A program made the translations under genes and the position numbers. DNA of 53,467 nucleotides from Blautia sp. An81 (GTDB lineage Bacteria; Bacillota; Clostridia; Lachnospirales; Lachnospiraceae): NCBI RefSeq assembly GCF_002161285.1, contig NZ_NFHH01000027.1, positions 1 to 53,467 of the forward strand, read 5' to 3'. Shown here one piece after another: positions 43,327 to 51,360 of the stretch. Positions within the stretch are counted from its first letter, which is position 1. Every line of letters begins with the position of its first letter. The notes under the pieces are model-generated. The model was not told where the DNA came from. It searched no databases and worked only from the letters and a program-made list of their open reading frames with translations.

Positions 43327-44091
43327 CTACAATCTGTTTTTTATTTTTTTGTAGATACCCCAGGTAAACAACGCAGAAAAACATAAGCTGCAGCCAAAGA
43401 CTATAAGAAAATACTGTATATCCGAAGAAAACCGATTCAAGTTCGGATATATCAACATTACGTTGAACCAGCCCTTTCCACGATATTCCAATAATATCTG
43501 CTGTATTAAAATAGGCGTGATCAATATCAACATTTTATTTGAAACAAACATAGACAAAAATGAAGCCGCCAATGACAATACTCCTGCAAGCATTCCCATT
43601 TGCAATGTACATAAGAAAACATAAGCCCAGTAATGTTCTCCGGAAATCAGAGAACTGTACATTCCCACCAGATTAATATCTTGTAGTGACTCTGAGGTCC
43701 AGGGTATCTTTAACCGTATAGCCGCAACAAACAAAAGGCTTCCCAAAACCATAGTTATCACAGACGATCCATAGACAACCACCGCCTTGGATACCACATA
43801 TTTCCATGTATTTCCCCTGTTAATGCTATATCTGGCATATTTATGCTCCAAGTCCTCACAAAACACAGTTGCATAAGAAAATGCGCAAAAAGCATAAGGA
43901 ATCATTATCCCGGACATATTAACAGCAAAACTGTATGTGTCTAGCACATTTCCATTTACCATTCCCTCTTCAAATGCACAATCTTCAAGGGAAAACCATA
44001 TGGATAACGCAACACCCACAATAGCTAAATATATTGGATAATTTTTAATCAGACGACGGATATCTGTTCTTAAATAATGTGCTCTATTCAT
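43327..44091 (-). CDS. ABC-2-like permease
   Basis: 254 residues with about six membrane segments and an N-terminal cytoplasmic R-T-D-I-R-R-L-I-K-N-Y-P. The loop C-E-D-L-E-H-K-Y-A-R-Y-S-I-N-R-G resembles the coupling region of ABC-2 permeases. It overlaps the 102-residue gene by 8 bp and lies 10 bp from the second permease. The two permeases probably form a heterodimer. Confidence 0.82.
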   Translation of the reverse strand: MNRAHYLRTDIRRLIKNYPIYLAIVGVALSIWFSLEDCAFEEGMVNGNVLDTYSFAVNMSGIMIPYAFCAFSYATVFCEDLEHKYARYSINRGNTWKYVVSKAVVVYGSSVITMVLGSLLFVAAIRLKIPWTSESLQDINLVGMYSSLISGEHYWAYVFLCTLQMGMLAGVLSLAASFLSMFVSNKMLILITPILIQQILLEYRGKGWFNVMLIYPNLNRFSSDIQYFLIVFGCSLCFSALFTWGIYKKIKNRL

Positions 44092-44392
44092 CCGTTTCTC
44101 TCCTTTTGTAAACAGCTCTTTTACAGAAAAAAATAAATATGCAAATACCTACAGCAAAGCCGCTTACATCTATCAGAAATAGCATCCCTTTTTTTATTTT
44201 TTTTTGTTTTTCTTTTTTTTCAATCAGCTCTTCGCTTGTTTCGAGAATTGCCTCCAATTTGTCATAAGGAATCTTCATGTCTCTGATTTTTCTATATATT
44301 TCTTTCTCACACTCATTCGTGGCATTCTCTATATATTTATTAAGCCGTCTTCGTTCTTCTAAAATCGAATAAGGAATTGTGGATCTATTCAT
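44084..44392 (-). CDS. 102-residue protein with one C-terminal membrane helix
   Basis: Charged coiled-coil-like N-terminal part (R-R-L-N-K-Y-I-E-N-A-T-N-E-C-E-K-E-I-Y) and a hydrophobic helix (G-M-L-F-L-I-D-V-S-G-F-A-V-G-I-C-I-F-I-F-F) before a basic tail. AAAGGGATG precedes the start. It lies between the lipoprotein and the permeases and is probably an accessory subunit. Family not recognised. Confidence 0.7.
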   Translation of the reverse strand: MNRSTIPYSILEERRRLNKYIENATNECEKEIYRKIRDMKIPYDKLEAILETSEELIEKKEKQKKIKKGMLFLIDVSGFAVGICIFIFFCKRAVYKRRETDE

Positions 44393-44415
44393 AAAACATC
44401 CCTTTCGCTAATTTT

Positions 44416-45564
44416 TTATTGCAAGAATATTTCCTTGCCTGTTTCTGCATTGATCAAGGTTACAGATTTACTTGTATTATTTTCAACGACTTCAAAATAC
44501 CAGATAGGATCTGCCTCATATTTTTGTTCCTCGTTCAGATATACTCTCTCATAAAATTTTGCTCTTGTTACTTCATAATCAGCATCGTTTAAAATATTTT
44601 CAAATTTTTCCTCAACCACAGCAGCAATATCCTCAAAAGGTTTCAGTGAAACCTGCATTTCTCCATTTTCAAAGGCATAAACGCTGTTGATACTCAGCTG
44701 TTCTATTCCCCGAGTAGAATATATCGCCTGAATCGGGGCATTATCCGGAGTATCGTATGCCATGATTCTGGCAATACTCATCAATTCATGAAATATAGGA
44801 ATACCTTCATATTTTTGATATGCATAAATAAAATACGCATCATCTTCCTGACTCCAACTTTCCTTTCTTTTTTCTTCTGTTAAATAATCTTCCTGTAAAT
44901 ATTGTTCTTCTAAATTTTTCATTACCTGGAAATTCAAAGGATAACAAGCAAATATAAAGTCTTCTGGATGGTACCCCAATTCGTCTATTATTTCTTTTAA
45001 TTCTGTAATACATTCTTCACCGTTTTTAAAAGAAACTCCCGTTTCTTCAAATACAGCTTCATTGTCTGGATTACTTACGCCGATATTTAAATAATATTTA
45101 CTATTGCTGCTTCCATAAGTAATGCCTTCATTTATATCAAGAATTTCATCATCCGCAAATAGATAATAATCTTCCGGCGCGCGCCCTTCAGCTACTGGTG
45201 TTTCTGGCTTTTCAATTACTTCTTTTCCTTCGCCAAATATAGACCATGCTTTTTCTCTGTCACAGCTATATAATCCCTTGACAGCAGCTGTGCTTATGGC
45301 TTGTCCTTTTATGTTTTCTGGCACTTCCAGCTTACAATTAAACTTCACCTTCCCTGAATCAGAACTTTTTTCATACTTTTCCGGGAAACTATATTCTGCT
45401 TCTTCCATTGAAACTATTTCTTCCTCAGCCTTTTCTTTAACGTCTACACTATTCTTGTTACATCCAGCCAGAATCGGACATACGCATAATATCAGACAAA
45501 AACCTCTTAGTTTTACTATGTACCCCAATACCTTCTTCCCATTTGCTGAAATTCTCTTACTCAT
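44416..45564 (-). CDS. Lipoprotein of the ABC operon
   Basis: 382 residues. A signal sequence with lipobox P-I-L-A-G-C (Cys near residue 35) predicts a membrane-anchored exported lipoprotein. The rest is soluble, acidic and unrecognised. The end (Y-F-E-V-V-E-N, then T-L-I-N-A-E-T-G-K) recalls PepSY-like repeats but is not a firm match. The ATG at 45564 has GGGAGGTG upstream, so the frame from 45624 is rejected. It is the first gene of the ABC operon and may bind the exported or inhibitory molecule. Confidence 0.78.
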   Translation of the reverse strand: MSKRISANGKKVLGYIVKLRGFCLILCVCPILAGCNKNSVDVKEKAEEEIVSMEEAEYSFPEKYEKSSDSGKVKFNCKLEVPENIKGQAISTAAVKGLYSCDREKAWSIFGEGKEVIEKPETPVAEGRAPEDYYLFADDEILDINEGITYGSSNSKYYLNIGVSNPDNEAVFEETGVSFKNGEECITELKEIIDELGYHPEDFIFACYPLNFQVMKNLEEQYLQEDYLTEEKRKESWSQEDDAYFIYAYQKYEGIPIFHELMSIARIMAYDTPDNAPIQAIYSTRGIEQLSINSVYAFENGEMQVSLKPFEDIAAVVEEKFENILNDADYEVTRAKFYERVYLNEEQKYEADPIWYFEVVENNTSKSVTLINAETGKEIFLQ

Positions 45565-45626
45565 TATCTTGCACCTCCCGTTGAGATTACTGAATTGTAG
45601 CATATAATTGTTGATTTTTTGCACGC

Positions 45627-45655
45627 TTGATAAAATTCGCCCATGATTTTGTCAA
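45627..45655 (-). promoter_or_regulatory. Promoter of the lipoprotein-ABC operon
   Basis: On the minus strand: TTGACA (45655-45650), a 17-base spacer and TATCAA (45632-45627), about 65 bp before the lipoprotein ATG. The -35 box is a perfect match. Confidence 0.6.
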
Positions 45656-45678
45656 AATTAGACTTTACTTTTATATAC

Positions 45679-45705
45679 AAAAAAGAGACTCATAACAAGT
45701 CTCTT
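45679..45705 (-). terminator. Terminator of the histidine kinase gene
   Basis: On the minus strand, AAGAGACT pairs with AGTCTCTT around 7 bases and is followed by TTTTTTG. The stop codon of the kinase lies within the stem. Confidence 0.85.
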
Positions 45706-46990
45706 AGTTTTTGATATGCGACATATATAAAAGAACCTGAACGAAAAATCTATTGGATGTATAATCTATTTTAATTTCTCCTCCATTGGCAATAACCACT
45801 TTTTTTACATTTTCTAATCCGATACCATGTATCGCAAGTTCCGTCTGCGTTGTCTGCAATCCATTTTTCTTTTTAAGGATTTTTCCCGAGTAACTATTTT
45901 CTATAAAAATAAATAATATCTCTTGTTTTATTTGCATCTTTACAGTCAGTAACTTTTCCTCCGATTTACTGGCTGCTCTTATTGCATTATCTACTAGATT
46001 GCCTAAAATCACACAAATATTAAAGTTATTCAAATACAAATCTTCTGGAATATTTATCTGAACATCTACATGATTCAGAGTCTTGTTTGCTTTCTGCAGC
46101 ATATAGTTCAATACTCCGTCTATTTCCCGGTTTCCTGTAGTTGAATATTCCTTTGGATTTAACATAAATTCTTTCATACCGCTGAGATATTTTATCATGT
46201 CATGATCATTATTTTTTTTAGCCATTGCAGATAATTCAATAATATGATGTTTTATATCATGTCTTAATGCTTTCACCCTCTCCTCTGATTCCCTGACTAT
46301 ATCTAATTGATAAGAATAAACTTTCAGCATCTGTTTAAATACCTGCTCATTCATGCGTGCAGAGTAGAATTTAAGTAATGAATGATACAGATAAAAAATG
46401 AGAATATTAATGAAAAGAAGCACCATAGCTGCAAAAATAACAATTCCTTTTATTTGATGCTCAACAATAACCAGAAAATATATGTATGCAATACTGACAA
46501 CAGGAACCATTAAAAGTGCAATCATATTTAATGTCGGTAATGTAATTTCTTTTTCAGGTTCTGTTGTCCTCTGGATAATAATTGCAATAAATAATAGGAC
46601 AAAGCTTGTGATACATTCATACACTTGATTTACCGTCTGTCCTATCGTATATTTTGTCAAAGATAAAATAACAATGCTGTCAACCAACGCATTGATCACG
46701 TATATAATAAATACAGCCAAACATTTTTTTGTTTTCTTCATGCGATATGGCAAAAAAATCAAAAAAAGGCTTGTAATGTTTGACAAAATGTTCATAGCCG
46801 GAGAGGAAAAGAGCATGCTTATCGCACTTGTCCATGCACAGCCCATGATGTATAAAATAGAGACATGCTTCCATCTACTCTCCTCTTTTTGCACAAAAAT
46901 ACCAACAAAATACTTTAATGCGTAAAAACGTAATGCATTTGCCAGTAATGCTATAATACCATTAAACATTTTTAAACTCATTTGCGGCAC
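45704..46990 (-). CDS. GHKL-type sensor histidine kinase (AgrC-like)
   Basis: About 428 residues. Roughly six N-terminal membrane segments (to about residue 200) lead to a coiled linker, an H-box-like L-R-H-D-I-K-H-H near 245, an N-box L-G-N-L-V-D-N-A-I-R-A-A and a G-box H-G-I-G-L-E-N. This is the AgrC/HPK10 class that senses peptides. It overlaps the response regulator gene by 29 bp, so the start is uncertain among GTG 46990, ATG 46981 and ATG 46969. No agrB or agrD gene is seen nearby. Confidence 0.88.
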   Translation of the reverse strand: MPQMSLKMFNGIIALLANALRFYALKYFVGIFVQKEESRWKHVSILYIMGCAWTSAISMLFSSPAMNILSNITSLFLIFLPYRMKKTKKCLAVFIIYVINALVDSIVILSLTKYTIGQTVNQVYECITSFVLLFIAIIIQRTTEPEKEITLPTLNMIALLMVPVVSIAYIYFLVIVEHQIKGIVIFAAMVLLFINILIFYLYHSLLKFYSARMNEQVFKQMLKVYSYQLDIVRESEERVKALRHDIKHHIIELSAMAKKNNDHDMIKYLSGMKEFMLNPKEYSTTGNREIDGVLNYMLQKANKTLNHVDVQINIPEDLYLNNFNICVILGNLVDNAIRAASKSEEKLLTVKMQIKQEILFIFIENSYSGKILKKKNGLQTTQTELAIHGIGLENVKKVVIANGGEIKIDYTSNRFFVQVLLYMSHIKN

Positions 46991-47684
46991 TCTCTAAAAT
47001 CTTTCTTCGCACATCTGCACGATTAATTTTACTTATATTTAGTACATCTCCATTCAACATTTTTACCCACTCGTATGTAAATTCCTTTACATAACTTTTA
47101 TTCACTAAATACGATTTATGTATTCTTAAAAAAACATTTTCTGGAAGCCTTTCTTCAACCTCATTCAATTTTCCATAAAATGTTTTGACCTCTTTTTTCA
47201 TTACAATATTAATTTTTCTTCCTGTACTTTGAAAATACAAAATATCTTTATACGAAATGCGATATGTACTATTTTGAGCTTGAAACTCAAACCCCACACA
47301 ATTTTTTCCTGATATGCGATAGATATTATCCAAAACATGATATATCTTCGCTTGTTCTATTGGCTTTACCAGAAAATCAAATGGACGATTTTGAAAAAGC
47401 TGTAATGCATAATTTTCTTTTGAAGATATATATACCAAAAATATATTCTCTTCTTCAAGAACCTCTCTTATATATTTGCCAACCATCACCCCATCTTTTC
47501 CTGGCAACTCTATATCCAAAAAAAGGATGTTTATTTTCTCTCTTTTCAAATAATCTAGCAAAGTATCCCCGGAATAAAAAACTTCTGTCACAAGTGGAAC
47601 ACTCTTTTCTCTCGCATATTTTAGTATGATCTCTTCCAGTTCGGAACATGTACTTTTTTCATCATCACAAATTATAACCTTCAT
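46962..47684 (-). CDS. LytTR-family response regulator
   Basis: 240 residues. The N-terminal receiver has the acidic pair in I-C-D-D-E, the phospho-acceptor Asp in L-F-L-D-I-E-L-P-G-K-D-G near residue 60, and a Lys in L-V-K-P. The C-terminal LytTR DNA-binding domain has I-L-Y-F-Q-S-T-G-R-K, L-P-E-N-V-F-L-R-I-H-K-S-Y-L-V-N. The ATG at 47684 follows TTGGAGG and begins exactly at the conserved M-K-V-I-I-C-D-D. It is a likely activator of the neighbouring ABC-lipoprotein operon. Confidence 0.93.
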   Translation of the reverse strand: MKVIICDDEKSTCSELEEIILKYAREKSVPLVTEVFYSGDTLLDYLKREKINILFLDIELPGKDGVMVGKYIREVLEEENIFLVYISSKENYALQLFQNRPFDFLVKPIEQAKIYHVLDNIYRISGKNCVGFEFQAQNSTYRISYKDILYFQSTGRKINIVMKKEVKTFYGKLNEVEERLPENVFLRIHKSYLVNKSYVKEFTYEWVKMLNGDVLNISKINRADVRRKILESAANEFKNV

Positions 47685-47704
47685 TATTTTTGCCTCCAAA
47701 AAGT

Positions 47705-47733
47705 ATAATACACTCTCTGTATCACTCATGCAA
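47705..47733 (-). promoter_or_regulatory. Promoter of the two-component pair
   Basis: Minus strand: TTGCAT (47733-47728), a 17-base spacer and TATTAT (47710-47705), followed by a TTGGAGG ribosome site. Confidence 0.6.
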
Positions 47734-47820
47734 GTCAACTTCTACTAAATGTTCACCTACAACAATTTTCAAGTGTTTACCATAATACACTTCAATGATT
47801 GCATCTTAACAACTTTTTTT

Positions 47821-47853
47821 CTCAATTTATCCTCAATTTCCACTCAATGCCTT
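47821..47853. repeat. Three 11-bp direct repeats upstream of parM (candidate parC centromere)
   Basis: CTCAATTTATC, CTCAATTTCCA and CTCAATGCCTT follow one another without gaps. An 11-bp period is that of the ParR-binding repeats of plasmid R1 parC. A CAGC...GCTG hairpin with the inner stem GTACC/GGTAC follows at about 47883-47917, then GGAGGG and the parM ATG. Confidence 0.5.
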
Positions 47854-47947
47854 ATCCCTCCATCTTTTGTATGCTTATCCCACAGCAAAGCAGTACCAGA
47901 CCGGTACAAGCTGCTGATAAAACAAATACGAATGGAGGGATTTTTTC

Positions 47948-48865
47948 ATGCGAGAGATCAATAACACAAAGATCATTGCCGTAGATCATGGATACGGCAA
48001 CATTAAGACCGCCAATACGGTCACCCCTACGGGTATCACTGCCTATGAATCAGAGCCGATCTTTACCGGAAATATTCTGGAATATAACGGTATCTATTAC
48101 CGGATCGGGGAAGAACACAAGGAATTTATACCGGACAAAGCCATAGACAGGGACTATTATCTCCTGACACTGATGGCCATTGCACAGGAGCTGAATCTTC
48201 ATTCCGTCCATGAAGCACATGTCCATCTGGCTGCCGGGCTTCCATTAACCTGGATCCGGAACCAGCGGGAAGAATTCCGTTCTTATCTTCTCCAGAATCC
48301 GGAGATCCGTTACCGCTTCAATCATAAGGATTACCACGTCCGCCTGGTCGGATGCAGCCTGTATCCACAGGGATACCCTGCCATTGTGAGCCGTATGGGT
48401 GAGCTGAAAGGTACGAATCTCCTTGCAGATATCGGGAATGGGACCATGAACATCCTGTATATCACCAACAAAAAAGCACAGGAAAGCCGTTGCTGGACAG
48501 AGAAATTCGGGGTGAACCAGTGCATGATCACTGCCAAGAATGCCATTCTCGACCAGTTCGGGGTAAAGATTGAAGAAGCTACCGTAGAGCAGATCCTGCG
48601 GTTTGGAACAGCTGATATCTCGGCCCCATACCTGGACTGCATTACCGCAGTCGCCAGACAGTATGTGGCTGATATCTTTGCCACACTCCGAAAATATGAA
48701 TACAACCCCGATCTGATGCGGCTGTATGTGGTGGGCGGCGGCGGATGCCTGCTCCGTAATTTCGGGAAGTATGACAGGTCCCGTGTCACGATCCTTGATG
48801 ACATCTGTGCCACTGCCAAGGGATATGAATATCTGGCTTATATGAGCCTGAAAAGGAGGGGATGA
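47948..48865 (+). CDS. parM: ParM/StbA-like actin homologue
   Basis: 305 residues with actin-fold ATPase motifs: phosphate 1 A-V-D-H-G-Y-G-N-I-K near residue 11, phosphate 2 L-L-A-D-I-G-N-G-T-M-N near 155 and the adenosine motif V-V-G-G-G-G-C-L-L near 260. Such proteins form filaments that push plasmid copies apart. It is followed 3 bp later by a ParR-like gene and preceded by 11-bp repeats, completing a type II partition locus. GGAGGG precedes the ATG. Confidence 0.9.
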   Translation: MREINNTKIIAVDHGYGNIKTANTVTPTGITAYESEPIFTGNILEYNGIYYRIGEEHKEFIPDKAIDRDYYLLTLMAIAQELNLHSVHEAHVHLAAGLPLTWIRNQREEFRSYLLQNPEIRYRFNHKDYHVRLVGCSLYPQGYPAIVSRMGELKGTNLLADIGNGTMNILYITNKKAQESRCWTEKFGVNQCMITAKNAILDQFGVKIEEATVEQILRFGTADISAPYLDCITAVARQYVADIFATLRKYEYNPDLMRLYVVGGGGCLLRNFGKYDRSRVTILDDICATAKGYEYLAYMSLKRRG

Positions 48866-48868
48866 TCC

Positions 48869-49252
48869 ATGGCAGCAAACATCCGGAACACAAACCTGCG
48901 CTTTAACCTGGAAAAAGATCTTCAGCGAAAAGCCTGGGAATACCTGCAGACCATGGATAAGCAGGAATTCCGATCCTACAGTCAGGTGATTGCTCTTGCC
49001 CTGGTCGAGTATTTTGACCACTATTACCGCACACAGGAAGACCCCTATATGGAAACAAGAGAACGGGAAGAACGTTTTGTGGATCAGATCATAAAAGCAG
49101 TGGAAAAAAGTCTCGAGCAGTATCTTCCCCTCTTCCTTTCCGGCCTGACAGCAGGGATGGTACAAAGGGAGCCCCAAAACAAGGCATCCCTGCCGTTTCC
49201 CAAAGAACCGGAGCCAGAGGCAGAGGTAGACTGGGATTTTCTCGGAGAATAA
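48869..49252 (+). CDS. ParR-like partition adaptor
   Basis: 127 residues. The N-terminal segment (N-T-N-L-R-F-N-L-E-K-D-L-Q-R-K-A-W-E-Y-L, then S-Y-S-Q-V-I-A-L-A-L-V-E-Y-F) looks like a ribbon-helix-helix dimer. A helix and an acidic C-terminal tail (E-V-D-W-D-F-L-G-E) follow, which could cap the ParM filament. GGAGGGGATG precedes the start. The assignment rests on size, fold pattern and place directly after parM. Confidence 0.75.
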   Translation: MAANIRNTNLRFNLEKDLQRKAWEYLQTMDKQEFRSYSQVIALALVEYFDHYYRTQEDPYMETREREERFVDQIIKAVEKSLEQYLPLFLSGLTAGMVQREPQNKASLPFPKEPEPEAEVDWDFLGE

Positions 49253-49270
49253 CCGGGAGGAGGTGTACAC

Positions 49271-49987
49271 ATGACGGAATTTCTGACTGTCGATACCAGT
49301 CTGCCGCCTTATCTGGTCTTTCCCCGGTTCCTTCTGGATATGGAGCTGAATGAGACGACCAAACTGCTCTATATGGTCCTGCTGGATCGGGCAAGGCTCT
49401 CCCTGAGAAACGAAGGCTGGACCGATGCATCCGGTCATGTGTTCCTCTACTTTACGATCGAAGCAATGGCAAATGTTCTCCACAAAAGCCAGATGACCAT
49501 CAAAATATCACTGGCCGTACTGGAAAACAACGGGCTGATCCTGAGAAAACGCCAGGGCGCCGGACACCCCAACCGAATCTATGTAAAATTTCCGGAAGAT
49601 GCTTTCAGAGAGACAGACAGGATCCTGTCCCCGAGACAGACAGAAAACTGTCCTTATGACAGACAGGATTCTTTCCCTGAGACAGACAAAAAACTGTCCG
49701 GTAATAAAAAAGAGATAAAAAAGAACGATCTATCAAAAAGAGAGAGTCAGGAGAACCGCTCTCCCTATGGAAACTTTCAGAATGTGTTCCTGTCAGCAAA
49801 AGAGCTGGAGAACGTCAGACAGACCGTCCCCAACTGGCAGGATTATATCGAGCGTTTATCCGGCTACATGGCTTCCACCGGAAAGCAATACCAGAACCAT
49901 GCAGCCACCATCATCAGCTGGGCACTACAGGACAATCCCCCTTCCCGGCAAAAATTCTATGAAAGTGAGGAGTACGAAACATTATGA
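49271..49987 (+). CDS. RepA_N-type replication initiator of the mobilizable module
   Basis: 238 residues. The N-terminus (P-P-Y-L-V-F-P-R-F-L-L-D, N-E-T-T-K-L-L-Y-M-V-L-L-D-R-A-R-L-S) is a RepA_N winged helix, with a second helix-turn-helix part I-E-A-M-A-N-V-L-H-K-S-Q-M-T-I-K. The middle contains four 23-bp iterons (49612-49703). The C-terminal domain (W-Q-D-Y-I-E-R-L-S-G-Y-M, A-A-T-I-I-S-W-A) differs from that of the ICE initiator. It overlaps the helicase loader by 4 bp, so initiator and loader are made together. Confidence 0.88.
   Translation: MTEFLTVDTSLPPYLVFPRFLLDMELNETTKLLYMVLLDRARLSLRNEGWTDASGHVFLYFTIEAMANVLHKSQMTIKISLAVLENNGLILRKRQGAGHPNRIYVKFPEDAFRETDRILSPRQTENCPYDRQDSFPETDKKLSGNKKEIKKNDLSKRESQENRSPYGNFQNVFLSAKELENVRQTVPNWQDYIERLSGYMASTGKQYQNHAATIISWALQDNPPSRQKFYESEEYETL
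49612..49703. repeat. Four tandem 23-bp iterons inside the second rep gene
   Basis: Units beginning GACAGACA start at 49612, 49635, 49658 and 49681, exactly 23 bp apart; three of the four contain CTGTCC near the end. As in the ICE initiator gene, the period is not a multiple of three, so the reading frame shifts in each unit. Probable initiator-binding origin. Confidence 0.8.
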
Positions 49988-50817
49988 AAAAGTTCACAGA
50001 AAAACGAACCGATCCCATTCCAGCCAGAGAGTTGCAGCCGGATGAATATTTCAATCCATCCGACCATCTGATCTACTGTGCCAGGTGCCATACACCACGG
50101 CAGGGAAGATATACCCTACAGAACCGGGTATTCCTGCCGCCCATCCGATGCAGATGCCAGCAGGAACTCTATGAGCAGGAGGAAGCCAAACGAAAACTTA
50201 AGGAAAAACAAATGGAGATCCAACGGATGAAGACCAACGGCCTGCAGGATAAGGCATTCTATGATTATACCTTTGCCAAAGACAGCGGAGTCAATCCGGA
50301 AATGGCGCTTGCCCATAAATATGTGGAAAACTGGGACAACATGGAAGAACGGTCTTCCGGTCTTCTCCTCTGGGGAGATGTCGGAACCGGAAAGACCTTC
50401 TTTGCAGGCTGTATTGCCAATGCACTTCTGGATAAAAGCATTCCCGTATTGATGACGAACTTTGCCCGGATCCTCAATACACTGGCAGGTATGCACTCTG
50501 AGGACAGGAATCCGTTCATTGACAGCATGAACCGTTACAGCCTGCTCATTATCGATGACCTGGGAATGGAACGTAATTCCGAATTCGCCCTGGAACAGGT
50601 CTTCCATGTGATCGACAGCCGCTACCGGAGCAGGAAACCGCTGATCGTAACCACGAATCTCACATTGACGGAACTGAATACCCCAACGGATATAGCCCAC
50701 AGACGGATCTATGACCGAATCCTTGAGCGCTGTGTCCCCATCCGGATCAACAACCGTAACATCCGGCAAGACAATGCATCCAAAAACCTGGAGGAAGCGA
50801 AAAGATTATTACTCTGA
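49984..50817 (+). CDS. DnaC/IstB-like helicase loader ATPase
   Basis: 277 residues. A cysteine motif near the N-terminus (Y-C-A-R-C-H and I-R-C-R-C-Q) suggests a zinc site. A basic helix follows, and then an AAA+ domain with Walker A W-G-D-V-G-T-G-K-T near residue 137, Walker B L-L-I-I-D-D-L-G near 190 and sensor V-T-T-N-L. It would load the replicative helicase at the RepA_N origin. Position directly after rep supports replication rather than IS21 transposition. Confidence 0.9.
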   Translation: MKKFTEKRTDPIPARELQPDEYFNPSDHLIYCARCHTPRQGRYTLQNRVFLPPIRCRCQQELYEQEEAKRKLKEKQMEIQRMKTNGLQDKAFYDYTFAKDSGVNPEMALAHKYVENWDNMEERSSGLLLWGDVGTGKTFFAGCIANALLDKSIPVLMTNFARILNTLAGMHSEDRNPFIDSMNRYSLLIIDDLGMERNSEFALEQVFHVIDSRYRSRKPLIVTTNLTLTELNTPTDIAHRRIYDRILERCVPIRINNRNIRQDNASKNLEEAKRLLL

Positions 50818-51030
50818 ATGACGGGCAGCACCAGCAATGGGAAGATGAAATACTACAGGACTGCCACAATACACCGGGATAGATACTACTTTTTGTATCT
50901 TGAAATATGGATAAGGGTATCTGTCCCTGTTCAGATAAAAAGCAGTACCAGGAATAACCCAAACAAGAACAAAACAGCCCGGATACGGGCACAAAGGAGG
51001 TGCCAGATATGGCAGATAAAAAAACAATGA
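50818..51030 (+). CDS. Doubtful 70-codon frame
   Basis: ATG touching the helicase-loader stop (TGAATG). The predicted peptide (M-T-G-S-T-S-N-G-K-M-K-Y-Y-R-T-A) has no recognisable family and no well-placed ribosome site, and it runs over the start of the DUF3847 gene. It is kept only because the 190-bp gap has no other explanation. A GCCCG/CGGGC hairpin lies near its end, before the next ribosome site. Confidence 0.2.
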   Translation: MTGSTSNGKMKYYRTATIHRDRYYFLYLEIWIRVSVPVQIKSSTRNNPNKNKTARIRAQRRCQIWQIKKQ

Positions 51031-51233
51031 CACCAGAAGAAAAAGCCCTGTTACAGGCAAAGCACCGGCTGGAATCCGCACAGGCCAGAGACCGGAGAAA
51101 AGAGCGGAATACAAGGACCAGGAGGCTGATCCTGGAAGGTGCGGAACTGGAATATGTTGTTCCGGAAGTCAGGGAAATGAGCCGTGAGGAACTCCGTCAG
51201 TTTCTCAGCTTTCATCTTCAGAAGCATGATTAA
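51009..51233 (+). CDS. DUF3847 family protein
   Basis: 74 residues, charged and helical (T-P-E-E-K-A-L-L-Q-A-K-H-R-L-E-S-A-Q-A-R-D-R-R-K-E-R-N-type segment, then R-R-L-I-L-E-G-A-E-L-E). The pattern is that of DUF3847 proteins encoded just before MobA/MobL relaxases and thought to be relaxosome accessories. The ATG at 51009 follows AAAGGAGG. Its initiation region is an exact 22-bp duplicate of that of mobA. Confidence 0.75.
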   Translation: MADKKTMTPEEKALLQAKHRLESAQARDRRKERNTRTRRLILEGAELEYVVPEVREMSREELRQFLSFHLQKHD

Positions 51234-51255
51234 GCATCTTTGTACGTATTCCAAT

Positions 51256-51322
51256 CCCGAAGGGCGCACTTACTCACCACCTGATAAATCAGGCAGTGGT
51301 ATCCCCTTCGGGGCTCGTGCGC
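51256..51322 (+). other. Origin of transfer (RSF1010/MOBQ type)
   Basis: AGGGCGCACTTA (51261-51272) is the reverse complement of TAAGTGCGCCCT, the nick region of RSF1010-type origins. Next to it ACCAC/GTGGT and CTGAT/ATCAG form a hairpin (51276-51300), as expected beside nic. An outer inverted repeat (CCCGAAGG at 51256 with CCTTCGGG at 51305; GCGCAC with GTGCGC at 51317) encloses the site. It lies 55 bp upstream of mobA. Confidence 0.82.
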
Positions 51323-51360
51323 TCTGCCGAGGGCTATATCCGCTGTTGCAGGCAACATCG

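Noticed and set aside
48245..49483. 412-codon minus-strand frame
   Set aside because: Covers parM, parR and the rep start on the opposite strand; those three have clear motifs and ribosome sites.
49984..50817. IS21 istB transposition helper
   Set aside because: No istA transposase or terminal repeats nearby; fused by overlap to a replication initiator, so a helicase loader is more likely.
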